A stretch of DNA of 64,000 nt, taken from the NCBI GenBank assembly GCA_032164245.1, contig JAVMKO010000003.1:96960054-97024053 (forward strand), read 5' to 3'. This stretch comes from Sternotherus odoratus. Lineage: Eukaryota > Chordata > Testudines > Kinosternidae. Shown in pieces: positions 32,906 to 45,236 of the stretch. Within the stretch, counting starts at the first letter, position 1, and every line of letters begins with the position of its first letter. The position numbers and the translations under genes were made by a program. The notes below the pieces were generated by a model that made no database searches, was not told the origin of the DNA, and saw nothing but the letters and a program-made list of their open reading frames with translations.

Positions 32906-34324
32906 CACCCAGGGGAAATATGACATTGGGATGCATATGGCGTTAATCCCATATATGGAAAACATTTAAGATCAAAGTAGATCACTGCTTCATCGAGCCC
33001 CCAAAGAGTCTGATATTTCTCAATTTAGAATGGCTACAACCTTGTTAAGCTAATTTACAAAACTTTTCTGACCCTGGCACTGTGTTGATTAGACTTACTT
33101 GGAGCAGATAGAATTGATACAGTGCTGAAACCAATTGCCAGAGCGCTGTCTACATTAAGGCTCCTAACATGGCTAATGCTGATGCATCTGAATGGGCATT
33201 AGCAATGGTAGGAATTTTTGGTAGGAATTTTCCCTAATGTAAACAAATCTTAAATGGATACCAGGGCTATAGCATAGTGTCAAGTTTAAATCAAACACAG
33301 AAATACTAAGATCACATAGTATGTTGGGGTTAAATTCTCCCTTCTGGCCTAGTTTTGCTCAGCACAGTAGAAGCAGAGTGGGAGGCTGTCACAGAGATGA
33401 TTGCAGTTCCTTGATCATAAGCCATCCAGTCCTTTGTACTTCTCCACCAATATCGCTCTGCTTCATCAGTGACATCCCCTTTTCCCAATGGGCCTTGTTC
33501 TTTTTTTCTATTGCTTGTAAAATGTGTCTATTTTCATAATTTAAAAAGAAAACATGAAAATTCTATGATGCAAAAGGTGGGCTGCAGCTGCAAAATGCGT
33601 ACCTGGACAGAAATAAAACTGTCAGGAGGTTGAGTTTTGGTTTAATTTTTTTTCCTAAAAAGAAAAGAGAGGTGATTCTCAGTTGACTTAGAGATAAATG
33701 GACAACATGGAGGTTTGCATATTTTAGCGACATTTAACTTATTTCTGGGTTAAATACTGATACTCGCAGAATATTTACAACGTTAAAATTCCATCTTACT
33801 AAATGCTGGCAGCTAACTGGCTGTTGGTATGAAGTCTGAGAAATAAACTAGCAGTCATTTAATGTTGTTCCAGGCTTGATATTTACATGCTGAGTATTGA
33901 ACTAGTTGATATTTTCTGGTGTTGGGCTTTCAAGATGGACAACATCCCATCAACCTGTTTATTTCATATTCAGCACTGATTTTGGGCTGAGTGTTAGTAA
34001 TAATAATTTGCACTCATCTAATGTCATTCTTCCAAATATATCAAAACATGTTGTTACAAATATTATAGGATGAACTGTTACTGGTAGTTCTGCCTGTACT
34101 TACGGTTGCCTTACACTTTCCCTTATAAGATCTTGTTTTCAGTTCCTTGTAAGTTTGCCAAACTAACTATTAGGGCTGAAATTTTCCAGACCTAGTGTCT
34201 GCCTCAGGGTGAATATATTTAGAAAGTTTCAGCAAAAATGGTTCAGTCATTTCTGAGAAGGAGATTAGAGAAAAAATACACACAAGTGTTTCATTAAGGA
34301 GCTCTAGCACCGCCAGGCTTTGAT
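32906..34324. other. Intergenic, nothing recognised
   Basis: A/T-rich, with no repeat signature clear enough to name. The region around 33.55-34.0 kb is a candidate for conservation testing only because it lacks repeats. Confidence 0.4.
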
Positions 34325-34622
34325 GCAAGGACTACTTGGATTTGAACATGATTCAATGGCTGGAAGTTGCAGCTAGACAAATTCAGACTTGAAATAAGGT
34401 GTGAATTTTTAAACAGCGAGTAATTAACCATTCACAACCTCTTGGAACAATTTACCAAGGGTCATGGTGGATTCTCCAGGATGACTGACCATTTTTATAT
34501 CAAGAAGGGATGCTTTTTCTAAAATACATGCTCTAGGAACTTTGGAGAAGTTCTATAGTCTGTGATGAACAGGAGATCAGATTATAATAAATGATCTTTT
34601 CCTGTCTTGGAATCTATGATCT
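34325..34622 (+). repeat. CR1 3' fragment, older subfamily
   Basis: 'tcaatggctggaagttgcag', 'ctagacaaattcagacttga', 'attaaccattcacaacctct' and 'ttggaatctatgatctg' follow the sense CR1 3'-end order seen at 52195-52735. Confidence 0.8.
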
Positions 34623-36507
34623 GCAGGTTTCTTTGGCATTTGGCACAGGACCTCAGAACAAGAAGACTGTCTTTCCTGTGCTCTCAGTGCTCCCCCTACT
34701 GGTGATCAGGCAGCATGGAGGAGGCAACTGCCTGGCTTGAATACAGAGAGGACAAGATCCAGACTGGGGTACGTGTATGCTATGGAAGAAGACAAGAGGA
34801 TGCTGTGTGATGGTTTGCATGAGGAGCCAAGGGGCGTGTATGGGAACTTGAGCTGGCTGGACAAGGAGACTGGGATAAGGAGCCAGGGATAAGAAGCCAG
34901 TGGCAAGGAGGGAGACTGAGTTTGGATGAGGAGCCCAGGGAGGGGGACTGGGACTAAAAGTTAGCATGAGGGAAAGACTGGGGCTTGGACAGGGAGCCTG
35001 GAGTGGGAGACTAGGACTGGTTGGGTAAGGATACTGGTATATGAGAAGTGGATGGGGGAAAAGACAGGACTGTGATAGGGACAGGCTTGAGGGGATGGGA
35101 GACAGGACCAGGCTTCAGAGGAACTGGGTAAAAAGTCTATACTCAATAGAATGCACTACCATCCAGAACCTGGAATGGAACTCAAGATTCTCGAGTCTCA
35201 CCATTCCTCTGCTGGAACAAATAGCATGTGATCAAGTAATTAATAAATGCATTTGTGCAAGAGGGACAAATGTAGATTGCACGGTGATTTCAGAGTTACA
35301 GTGGTGTAACTGAGGACAATTTGGTTCCACATAACTTAACTAATTTCTTAATTCTAAAATGATTTCCTTCCTCCCCAGAGAATTAAACTTCTTCACTTTT
35401 TAGTCTAGCTTGTAAAACTCTGGAGAGTCATACCAAAGAAAAACTGTCACATCTGAATGAGTCACAGTTTCAGGTCCATTTCTTTGCAGCAAACCATTTA
35501 ATTAAACCAGAATATGTGCTTCCTAATGTCTTAATTCTAGCAGCCACCTGCCGACTTCTCATATGTGCAGGCTTCCATGAGGGAAGTTGCGTGCAAAAAA
35601 ACTACCAAAAAACTGTATTTGTCTGGAACATGTCTAGGAATATCTAGGAGAGACTGCAAAGATTCCTATTATTGCTCAGATTGCTAAGGGACATAATGCA
35701 CTGAGTGACTAATGCATATGTTACCAAATAAGGCCCTTATAAAAGTGGCAAGCAAGTACAACTAGCAGTTCATTCATGGGCTCACAGCTTTGGCCTCCAA
35801 TATTACTTGACTAGTCGACTGAAAAATAGATGTGTAGCCATTCGTCCTTAACTAGATTAACCAAATGCAATTCTGTAAACACAAATACAACACTGCTAAC
35901 TCTCTTCCTAAACCTTTGCAAATGAGAATCTTCTTTGAAACTTTTAGGACAAGACTTTCAAGAGTGACTGGTGATTTGAGGGATCTCCGCTGTTGGGTGG
36001 CCAACTTGAGACACTTTTAAGGGGCCAGATTTTCAGAAGGTGACTGTTCAGCACTTTCTGCAATTCAAGCCTCTTTTCAGGTTGGTCATCAAAAATCACT
36101 AGTCATTTCTGGAAATCTTGGCCTTCATTTTTTTTTAAAACCACTTCCAAAATTGCTATGAAAACTCACCAGCTCTGATATAATATAAAATATATAATAT
36201 AAAGTGACGATGATGATGTGGGGCAGTAGTGTGTCAACAAAATCAAATGATATTTAACCTGCCAATCAAAAGAAATTATTCACCTTGGACAAGAAATCAA
36301 ATAAAAATTTGGGCCTTAAAAATCTCTGAAGTTCTATGATAGACCCTTTATTCTTGCTCAGAGAACCACTTGTGCTGCAGCTGAGAAACCCTTGGGAATT
36401 CTTGGGCTGATCCTAGGTCAGGCTCCCAGGTGATGTTGCCCAGGGCTAACAGGAAATCAGGTTAAACACAATGCTAGGTTCTTCTTACAACAAAGTGTTT
36501 TACAGAC
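34623..36507. other. Intergenic with degenerate purine-rich repeats
   Basis: The stretch 34825-35110 is full of 'ggagactggga' and 'aaggagccagg' variants, a decayed minisatellite-like block. The antisense proline/serine-rich ORFs there are by-products. The rest is unassigned. Confidence 0.45.
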
Positions 36508-36873
36508 TGTAGCAGATCGCCTTCTCGCCCCCCGTCACCAACAGGCAGGAGACTCTCTTCTGTGGCTCCCAACAGTGCTCTTTATTTACAGTGCAGCTTA
36601 TGCAACCCCACCACCTACTAGACACAGCTCTACAGTTTAGCTCCTTCACAGCTCTACAGTTTAGCTCCTCTACACACCACCACACCACCACCCCCCTGTG
36701 CTTCCTGCCTGGCAGGCTTTTATCCCCCCTGGGGAGGCTGCCAGGTGCAACCCATCAGGCTGATCCCTCTGCAGCCCAGGTGGCTAATTAGGCTTCTCTG
36801 CAGGGAGGGTTTGCAGAGGGTTTTTCTCCCTCTTAAAGGGGCGGCAGGTCTGGGTCAGGCCCACCCTGCCACA
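36508..36873 (-). mobile_element. Solo LTR, family L2-A (copy 1), 4-bp duplication AGAC
   Basis: Read on the minus strand it starts TGTGGCAGGGTGGGC, has a TATA-like GGGGATAAAAG, a polyadenylation signal (tttatt on +, 36581-36586) and ends 'gcgatctgctaca'. It is flanked by agac at 36504-36507 and 36874-36877. A 4-bp duplication is typical of class I (gamma-like) ERVs. It is the same family as 47995-48444 in the opposite orientation but about 84 bp shorter. 'L2-A' is only a label used here. Confidence 0.9.
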
Positions 36874-36877
36874 AGAC

Positions 36878-37341
36878 CCTCTAGTTAAAGAAAAACAAAC
36901 AGAACCCTCGCTCTACATTAACTAATACCTGTTTTCCATTGCATATTATTTTTTCCAGGGTCCTGTTACTGCACAAGCTGTGTGCCTGCTTGAACAATCA
37001 ACCTAGTGTTATTTGCAGAGGCATAAACAAATACGATCTTTAAATTCTACACTTGAAAGCCCCCTATCTTCTGGTAGCACCTACTGACAATACAAATGGA
37101 CAGACACCTGACTTCTATGGCTTTTTTTTTTTTTAATGAAAAAAGGTTTTGTAGTATAATACCTAAAGCATAACCCTGCTGTATCTGTACACAACACTGA
37201 GACAGATGGTACAAAATTAGTTAGAAGCATTAGGAAGCATCTTCGGAGTCATACTATTAATTAAAAAAATTCTAAGTCGTATTTGAAGATCCATGTGTAA
37301 CTTGCAATATTTATTCTATCACAAGCCACAGCAGCTATAAT
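36878..37341. other. Intergenic, nothing recognised
   Basis: About 460 bp of A/T-rich DNA with a poly-T tract near 37121. Confidence 0.4.
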
Positions 37342-37343
37342 TA

Positions 37344-37642
37344 CAGCAGACTGTCGATTATCCAGGATGATAGAGAAAAAAATAATTCTGGTTAATAAAA
37401 TCCTGGATAATCACCATCCATAGGAAATATGGAGAGTGGGGGTTGATTCACCAGCCATCCTGCCCCGGGGGAAGGGGGTGTTGGTTCACTGGCTGCCTAA
37501 GCCCTGGTAGGGTTTTTTGTGTGTGTGTGCTTGGGGCGACAGCAAAGCCAGAACCGGCCTTGCGAGTTGTGCATATTTTTTTTGACATCCTGGTTAATCC
37601 ACATCCTGGTTAATCCAATCCTGGATAATCGAGAGTCTACTG
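37344..37642. mobile_element. Tc1/mariner (Tigger-like) MITE, TA target site
   Basis: The ends CAGCAGACTGTCGATTATCC and (reversed) CAGTAGACTCTCGATTATCC are 18 of 20 identical, flanked by TA at 37342-37343 and 37643-37644. 'tcctgg(t/a)taa' repeats recur internally near both ends. No transposase remains. Confidence 0.9.
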
Positions 37643-37644
37643 TA

Positions 37645-38616
37645 TTGTTTAAAGCTGGTGTGAATGACCAGCAATTTATTTTTTGGTGAGGAAAGATGCT
37701 TCTTACACAGGTTTCTCTCCCTTCTTTTTATAATCTGATATTTATGTCTCTGGTAATATTCACAGTACACAGACATTTCAGTGCAGATTCTCTTGTACAC
37801 ATTGGATTCTTTGTAGTAATGTTGCTGTTGTAGCTTCCCCTTCACAAGTTTATAGGTGGACGACAAAGTTGGAACTGAAGAAGGGACACTTGACTAACCG
37901 TTACATTCAGTGCTAATAAGGAGGCGACACCGTACCAAGCTGCAAGCATGCACACACACACAGAGGGGAGGGGTGGGCCTGTAAACTGGTTACAGAAACT
38001 AAGTGGCCCTTGAGGATGCTAACCGAGGTAAAACAAACATGGCAAGCCAGCAGGGTTCACACTGTACACCAGGCTAACACGAAGCCCCTTGAGCATATGA
38101 AAAAATGGAACATTTGCAGGAGTTAGACAGGAAATCTGTGTAAGAAGGTTTGTGTGGCACTCTAAGACCTGGGAGGTGGATCTGAAAATCAGCATTCTGA
38201 CCGAGGCTTGGAGAACATTGGGGCACCCATCAATTTGCTGGCCCTTCCCGACTTAAAAACAGTCCATTCCAAATGCTTAATGAGAGAATTTGTAGAAAAA
38301 TCCTGGGTATCAACTGCCATTGCGTCATTGTTGACTTCCATTGACACCCACTGAGGATCTGCTCTGGGGTTTTTCTGGAAGCCCATTAATCTGACTGTTG
38401 TCTAATCCAGACAGCACCAGTGCCAAGGGTAACTCCTTTGCCAAGGGTAACTACTTTGCCCCTACCTCACCAAATTTCTAAGGAGCTCCGTTGATGTTAG
38501 TGTTCAGCTTGATTTACTAGGGCAAGGCAAAATGATCAGGAAACAAGTAACATTTCAGTGATCTGAAATGTTTGGAACACATGCTGTTCAGTGCAGAGAT
38601 GCCACTAATATAGTGT
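37645..38616. other. Intergenic, nothing recognised
   Basis: A short CA run lies at about 37951. No domain or repeat was identified. Confidence 0.4.
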
Positions 38617-38695
38617 GGCCTGGATCCTCAAAGATATTTACGAGCCAGATGCCTATTGGAATCAAGGTACCTAAATACCTTTGGGGATTTGGGCC
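38617..38695. repeat. Fold-back MITE, 'ggcctggatcctcaaagata' family
   Basis: 'ggcctggatcctcaaagata' pairs with 'tacctttggggatttgggcc' across 79 bp. Confidence 0.75.
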
Positions 38696-39043
38696 TATGT
38701 CTCTTGAGAGAAATGCAGCAGGAACCAAATTTATTTCTGTTCATTTCTCTACAATATACTTTTCAAAATAAAGTGCTATTACACTGCATAATCTGAAGAG
38801 GGTGCTAAATGCTAATATTCAAACCACTTTGAAATTACTTTCCAGATGTTTGTTGCATCTGATCATGACTGCACCATGGATTTCAAACAAGTACATAACA
38901 TAAAGTAGGTCTTAATCACAACAGGAGCTTTCTGAATATTTCTTAAATGTTTCCATGATGGGGGTTGGGGTGGAGGGAAAGGAAGAAAATGTTAAAGTTT
39001 AGAATATGCAGTGTTGTTGTAGCCGTGTTGGTCCCAGGATATT

Positions 39044-39129
39044 AGAGAGACAAGATGGGTGAGGTAATATCTTTTAATGGACCAATAAAAATCAAATAAA
39101 AGATATTTACTCACCCACCTTGTGTCTCT
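39044..39129. repeat. Hairpin of Penelope-like terminal sequence
   Basis: The arms 39044-39076 and 39097-39129 (33 nt each) are 29 of 33 complementary. The arm word 'gggtgaggtaatatctttta' is shared with 25513-25610. Confidence 0.8.
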
Positions 39130-39404
39130 AATGTTTAAAATAAGCAGATATTTAACATGAACTATGTCATAAACTAAAAGTGTCTTTGAAGTCTTTCTAC
39201 ACTCCTGGGTCATTCTAGAGAAGTATTATTGTAGATTGGTTTTGTACACTGTAACTGTGGGATTGTAAGCTAACTAGGCTAGGTTTAAAGCACTTCAAAA
39301 ACAAGGTGTAATTCTTCCTTAAGTGGGGCTGGATGATGACTTTAGTGTAATCTGTATTTTTCTAGACACACTGAAGGCTTTTTGTGTGAAGGCTTATAGG
39401 GTAT

Positions 39405-39630
39405 GTCTACACTGCATCTGGAGATGCAATTGCTAGCTCCGGTAGACTTACCCATGCCAGCTTTGACTGAACTAGCTCTCTACACATTGCAGTGTAGTTA
39501 TGATGGCAAAAGTGATAGCCTGGGCTAGGGGCTTGACTAGATATGGGATTGTACGTGGGTGGCTAGTCCCTCCAGCTGCCTATCCTGCTGCGGCTACACA
39601 GCTATTTTAGCTGCCTAGCTAGGAGACAGG
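39405..39630. repeat. MITE, 'gggtatgtctacactgc' family
   Basis: Starts 'agggtatgtctacactgcat', with 'ctctacacattgcagtgtag' inside. The right end is uncertain. Confidence 0.55.
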
Positions 39631-39735
39631 AGTGGGGATGCTGATACAACTTTTTCCCCCACAGAATTTTTCTGAGATGATGTCCTTGCTATGCATCAGA
39701 AAACCCTGCTTCAAGGGGGCTCTGTCCCTCTATAG

Positions 39736-40457
39736 CAGCATTTCTCAAATGTGACCACCAGCAGATTTTTGTGTGACCCCAGCAGCCTCCAAAGCATGGG
39801 TGGCGATTGGGAGCAGTTAGGGGGACATTCCCCCCCCCCCCCCAGCCATATATGTTGATAGTGGGGGCACAATTTTAAGGTTGGGCCATCCCCTGAACAG
39901 CTAGAGTCTTGGCCTCCTGTTGGCAGCCTCCCCGTCCCCGCCTGGAAAGCAGCAGCCCCTCCCTGCAGTGCCCAGTTGTTGCTCCTGAGTAGCTGTTGCC
40001 AAGACCGTGAGAGGCGCTGCTGTGGTGTTTGTGCTGGTGCTGCAAGCAGGTATCACTGTGATACATGACAGCCTCTGTGTGGGCTCTGGTCAGCAGCTCA
40101 TGAGACATACGGGGCTGGTGTGCATGGCACTGGAGGTGGCCACTGTCAGTGGAGACTGCTGCGGCATTTGGTCACCTGGGTGCTCCCCTGGGCATCTTCC
40201 TTACTCCCACCTCGCTGAGAAGCCTGGAACTCTGCAGGCAGCTGGTGAGTTCCCACCCCACCTTCTGCAGGGTGGGATCTTGCTGAAGGGCTGTGGGAGG
40301 TAAGGACAGAGAGCTGGGTCGGCACTTGGATGTGCATATTTGCTTATTTTTTTCCTAAAGTGAATAAGTTTTTCAGGAAAAATTGTCAGGGTGACCAACA
40401 GCAAGAGTTGGCGATCACACTCTGAGACCACCAAAATATTTGTTTGGAGAATTCCTG
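39736..40457. mobile_element. hAT non-autonomous transposon, 722 bp
   Basis: The left end CAGCATTTCTCAAA and the reversed right end CAGGAATTCTCCAAA are inverted repeats. The flanking octamers ctctatag (39728-39735) and ctctagag (40458-40465) match 7 of 8 and fit the nTCTAGAn preference of this group. A C run lies near 39831. Confidence 0.9.
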
Positions 40458-40542
40458 CTCTAGAGGTACCACCTTGTTCAAACATCTGCCACTTGTGCTG
40501 ATTGAGTAACTGATAGCAATTGTAGGATGTCATCCTCTATGT

Positions 40543-40658
40543 TAGTGGTTTTCAGCCTGTGGCCTGTGGACCCCTGGGGTTCCACAAACTATGACTAAGA
40601 TTTCCAAAAGATTGAAATATTTTAGGGGTCTACAAATGAAAAAGGTTGAAAATCACTG
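40543..40658. mobile_element. Miniature hAT (MER5/Charlie-like), 116 bp
   Basis: The ends TAGTGGTTTTCAGCC and GGTTGAAAATCACTG bound the element; the first base is T instead of the usual C. The duplication ctctatgt at 40535-40542 and 40659-40666 is exact. Confidence 0.93.
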
Positions 40659-40859
40659 CTCTATGTGGACCAGCACTTTGTCCCCTTCCCCGACTCCGCA
40701 TTCCAGTCACATGGCACACGAGAGACAGGTTTGCTGCTCCTAGTGCCTGGTGTCAGTGTAACCCCTGGCTGTTTAGAGGATACTTTCTGCTCAGTCCTTG
40801 AAGTCCTGGGTTGGGGCATACTCAGTGCAGAAAGAAGGAGGGGGCAGTGGCAGCCCCTT

Positions 40860-41230
40860 TACAACCCTGAGCCCAGTGGTCAGGGCTTTCACTCAGGATG
40901 CAGGAAGCAGCTTCAATTCCTTCTCTAGGCTGATGTGGAGAAGGGATTTGAACTTGGGTCTCTACTCTCAGAAGTGCACCCTAACTACTGGATTGTGGGA
41001 TAGTCTGATGTGGGCCTCTCTCTGGCTTTTCTTTTGAAGCTGTTCCAGTGTGGAGAAATAATAGTCCTGCTTTGAGCAGGGGGTTGGACTCCATGACCTC
41101 CTGAGGTCCCTTCCAACCCTGATATTCTATGAAATGGACATTGGGCCAGAGGGGAAGTGAGGTGCCTCTGTAATCCAGGGGTCAGGGCACTCACCTACCT
41201 GGTGAGATGGCAGTGATATTTCTTGCAGAA
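40860..41230. repeat. Dispersed repeat with tRNA-like words, interrupted by a CR1 end
   Basis: 'gagcccagtggtcagggctt', 'gggatttgaacttgggtctc' and 'ctaactactggattgtggga' alternate with 'ccaggggtcagggcactcac'. The CR1 fragment at 41061-41131 sits between two parts. The family name is unknown to me. Confidence 0.5.
41061..41131 (+). repeat. CR1 3' end, very short copy
   Basis: 'gggttggactccatgacctc', 'ctgaggtcccttccaaccct' and 'gatattctatga' form the canonical CR1 3' terminus. 'gaaat' flanks both sides. Confidence 0.93.
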
Positions 41231-41621
41231 AAAAGGCCCCTAACTCCAAGAAAGGGTCCACAGCTGTAAATCCCTCTGGCCCTGCCTGACTTAGGTGCCT
41301 CTCCTCAGTGTATTCTACTGGTGCTTAAACGGCTCCTTGCTCAGCATGCTGACTTTTGTAGATTCCATTCTTAGCTGCCTCTCTCTCCCCAGGCATTGTA
41401 CAGGGAGCCTATGTGTCTAACTTGGGTCTGTGGATCCTGCTAGGTGGTAAGGCACCTAAAGGTAGGTACTGCAGTACTGAGGAATTAAATGCCTAAGTCC
41501 CTGTGTGGATCTACCCCTCGGTGCCTTCCCTTCACACACTTCTTTCATATTTGTCTGCCTCTGAATTTTTGTAGCCTTTAATGCCCTCTAGTGACTAAAA
41601 TGTTGTCTCATTGCAATAGTC

Positions 41622-41672
41622 TGGAATAGCAGAGGTAACAAAAAAGGACTCTTTGTTACCTCTGCTATTCCA
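41622..41672. repeat. Perfect 21-bp-stem hairpin
   Basis: The arms 41622-41642 and 41652-41672 are exact reverse complements (tggaatagcagaggtaacaa plus one base) around a 9-nt loop aaaggactc. Confidence 0.95.
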
Positions 41673-41822
41673 ATTTAGGTTGCTTGCAGATGAAAGTTAG
41701 CCAGTCTGTTGCTTTGAGCACTCCACTGAGAAAAAAAGAAAGAGATTGGAACTCCATGGAAAATATGTCCAACAGTATTTCTACTTCTGTTACTCTAGCT
41801 GGCTCCTGAAGGATGCACAGTT

Positions 41823-42166
41823 AGGCTATGTCTACACTAGAGACCTGACAGTGACCCAACTGTACCGATGCAGCTACTCAGCTGTAAGGTCTCCCGTGTA
41901 GCTGCTCTATGCCAAGGGAGAGAGCTCTCCCGTTGACATCATAAAACCACCTCAATAAGTGCTGGCAGCCGGCAGCCGGCAGCTGTGTCAGTGGGAGAGC
42001 CTCTCCTGTCAACATAGCACTGTCTCACACTGGCACAGCTATTGGTGTAATTTATGTCAGTTGGTTTGTTTTTTCACGCCCCATGTGTCAGTAAGGGGTG
42101 TGAAAAAGCACCCTCCCTGACTGACAAAAGATTTACCAACAAAAGTGTTAGTGTAGACGTAGCCTT
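41823..42166. mobile_element. MITE flanked by TTA (PIF/Harbinger-like)
   Basis: The ends GGCTATGTCTACACTA and TAGTGTAGACGTAGCC are inverted repeats, flanked by TTA on each side. A 'ggcagccggcagccggcag' tandem lies near 41966. No coding capacity. Confidence 0.75.
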
Positions 42167-42282
42167 AGAAAAGGAGACAAGTTAGACTTGCAGGAGAAGG
42201 ACTGTAAGTAAGGAGCCCTCACTCACACAAGATTTTGACTGTGTGATGTGTCTTTTAAAGTGGGTACAACTGGACGCTTATG

Positions 42283-42437
42283 GCCTGATTCTCTTTGGCA
42301 CTAAGGCCTCTTTATGCCACTTTGAGAGCGTAACAGGGCCTCAGCTTATACAGAAATGTCATTTACACTCACTCCCGGGCTCCTTTTTCACTGTAAAAGT
42401 GATGTAAAGGTGTCAGAGTACAAATGAGACTCAGCCT
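42283..42437. repeat. Fold-back MITE, 'ggcctgattctc' family
   Basis: 'ggcctgattctctttggcac' pairs loosely with 'tacaaatgagactcagcc'. Confidence 0.5.
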
Positions 42438-45236
42438 CTTCGTTTAAAGTTATATGGGGCTTTATGAGGTGCTGGGTAAAATGTTTTCCTTTTAACTGAT
42501 CAATTTTGAAACAGCTTATTTACTGACAAACTGGTGAGCAATTTATCTTGCCGTACTGCTGAGTACGCCGCAGTTGTCCTGGGATGACTTTGGAAAGCTG
42601 GAGTCAGGGCTCTGGCAAATCATTCACTTAAAGCTCTGCTTGTTTTTGTTTCCAGTATTCTGACTGGCGGTGATTAAACTTTAAGGGAAACAGATGATCC
42701 ATATGCACACCAAGCAAATTGTATACAACTTGCAGGCCTATGAGGATCCTCACAGCTGTTCACGAGGACTCACTTGAAGGCGAGTAGCAAGGGTAATACA
42801 TGGCATAGTGCATTGAAGACTGATCCTAGGAGGTGCTGAGTGCCTGCAGGCTGAGACTTTCAAAAAAACTTTTTGTGTTTTGTGTTTGATTACTGTTGTT
42901 TCATTTCCTAAATAATACTGTCAGTATTGCTCAGGGCTGCTATTTCTCTGACAGGGCTGGAGATTTTAGGTCTGGGGTCAGAAGGGACGAGGGAGAAAGA
43001 TATGTTCCAGCCAGACTTGTTAGATTGAAACCCCCCCAAACTATTTCTAGCTGTCGCTTCTCCCTCACATTCATACCCTCACTCCACCAAAAAGATTGCA
43101 AGTATGATAGGGTATAAAGTGGACTCAGGGCAGTGGCCCATGAGGAGTATGGCACAGTGCCATCTCTTGGGAACAGCACATACCTAACAGGAAGCATAGA
43201 ACCGAGGGGAGGGGGGGAAGTAGATTTGAGATGTACATAGTTTAGTGATTCTCTGAGTAAGATCTAGTTTCATCTCTTACATTTTCGAGAGGATAGTTAA
43301 CTAAAGTCTTTCACTGAAACCTGAGACTTCCTGTATTCTCCCAGAACACAGCAAGGAGATGAGGCATCATGGACCAAAAACAGTTAGTTAGTTTCTCCTC
43401 AGCACAGCTGAGTAGGTTCTTGGAGAAGGATCATCTGTAACTCTCCCATCCCAATGAAATGATGGGATAGGGATGAAAGAACCTACCAGAAGCTCACGGT
43501 TCAATCAAAAGACTGTTTTCAGAGAGGGGGACTAAGCAGTGCCAGGCAACCATCTTGAATCGTTTGTGTTACACAGACGTCTCCTTCTCCTTTCCCCACA
43601 TCTCACCAAAAGCACCAGATGGGGGTTGGGAAGATGGCCAATGGGATTGTCTCACCAGAAATAGTATGTTTCCCTGTCACATTTTTCTATTATTAAAATG
43701 AATTAGCTTACCAGATACTTATATGTGCGCCTTAATCAATATTTTTGCTGGTCAGTACAGCCGAGGAGAGTGAGAAGTGAGTTTGCCATTCTCACTGCTC
43801 ACCACATAGAGCGGCATGGCTGTCTGTCTTTGCTCAGCAAAGAGTAAGCTGCCAATTAGGGTTGAGGTGTTACACACCACCTACCATACCATGTTTGTCT
43901 CCAGCTAGTGCTAGAGACCACTCATTTTCAGAACCACCAGCTTCCTGCACAATTTCTTCCCTATTTCTCTTTCTTCTTAACAGACTCTTCCAATTTCAAC
44001 CCTGCCACCAGGCTGGATGCTTTTCTTTCCTTGCGGGTCATTGCTGCGATCTGAGAGATGGATTTATCCTCGCTATATCAGTAAGCAGCTTGATTAATGA
44101 GACGGGGCTAATCCTGTTCCTTTTTCAGCAAATGGCAACATTCCTATTGACTTCAATGAGAACAGGACCAGGTCTCTGTTATTTTTCCTGAAACAGGGGG
44201 AAAAAACCATCTCTCTTTCTTGTGTGGACCTCTTAGTAACCTCCAATGAGGACAGCATGAATGAATTTACCACTGAATGAACCCCTCTTGATGTCAATCA
44301 GATGGTGGGCGGTGTAAGTCAGCACTAAACTTGAACTCCCTTAGCTACAAATTTTTCCCTGCTGTGTTTTCTGTATTTCACTCTTTTCTACTAATTTAGT
44401 TTCCCTTTGAGCCACAGGGTCATGTTCTGCATATTATCTGTGAACGAAACCAATATTTTACTATAGGATCACCATATGGGCTCACCATGCCTCTCTGCTA
44501 CGCTACTTCTGCATATTTCTTTTTTAATAATGATCCGAGGGAAACAATACTACTTGTGCTAGCCTAGAAGTAATTGCTTTACTTACAACTGTCAGGGAAC
44601 AACTGGTTTATATCAACTACTCAGAAGTATAATTTATGGAAGATCCAAGCTTCAAATGGATTTTATGTATACACATTTTGGGACGCACATGAATGTGAAC
44701 CATGAATTCAGACTGGGGACTTTCCAGAAAGGAATTTTTCTCCACAGTCACTGTAGCTAGTATAAACAGGGAAATGGCCATTGAGAGACAACACAAAACC
44801 AGGCCAAATGTGGAGCACTAATTCAAAGATGCTTTACAGTTGTCAGTGTCCTTCCATCTTTGCTTCAGATTTAAAAATGTATAAAGCAATATAAATATGC
44901 TTCTCCCTGTTTACAGGAAATTTCACACACACACACACAAACTACATTAAAGGAACATTTTTAAGGCTGCAAAGTCAAGGACTTAAGAGTTAGGAAATGC
45001 CAGCATGCAGCTTGTTTGTGCAACCTTCATTCAACTTGTACATATGTATTATAATACAATATTTAATTACATGCTCAGACATTTTTCCCATGGGATCTCT
45101 GTCTCATTCAGTGCACAAAATGGACCTGCTCTGGAGATGAATGAGGGCTGTCTAGTGAATGAGGGTCTTGTCCCTAAGACACCTTCCTTATTTCTGCAAG
45201 TTGGAAGGTGTAAAGATTTATTTCTTCTGAGGCCCC
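42438..45236. other. Intergenic, nothing recognised
   Basis: 2.8 kb with chance ORFs only. A short CA microsatellite lies at about 44926-44939. Confidence 0.45.

Noticed and set aside
41622..41672. microRNA gene
   Set aside because: The stem is too short and perfectly paired for a typical animal precursor, and there is no evidence of expression or conservation.
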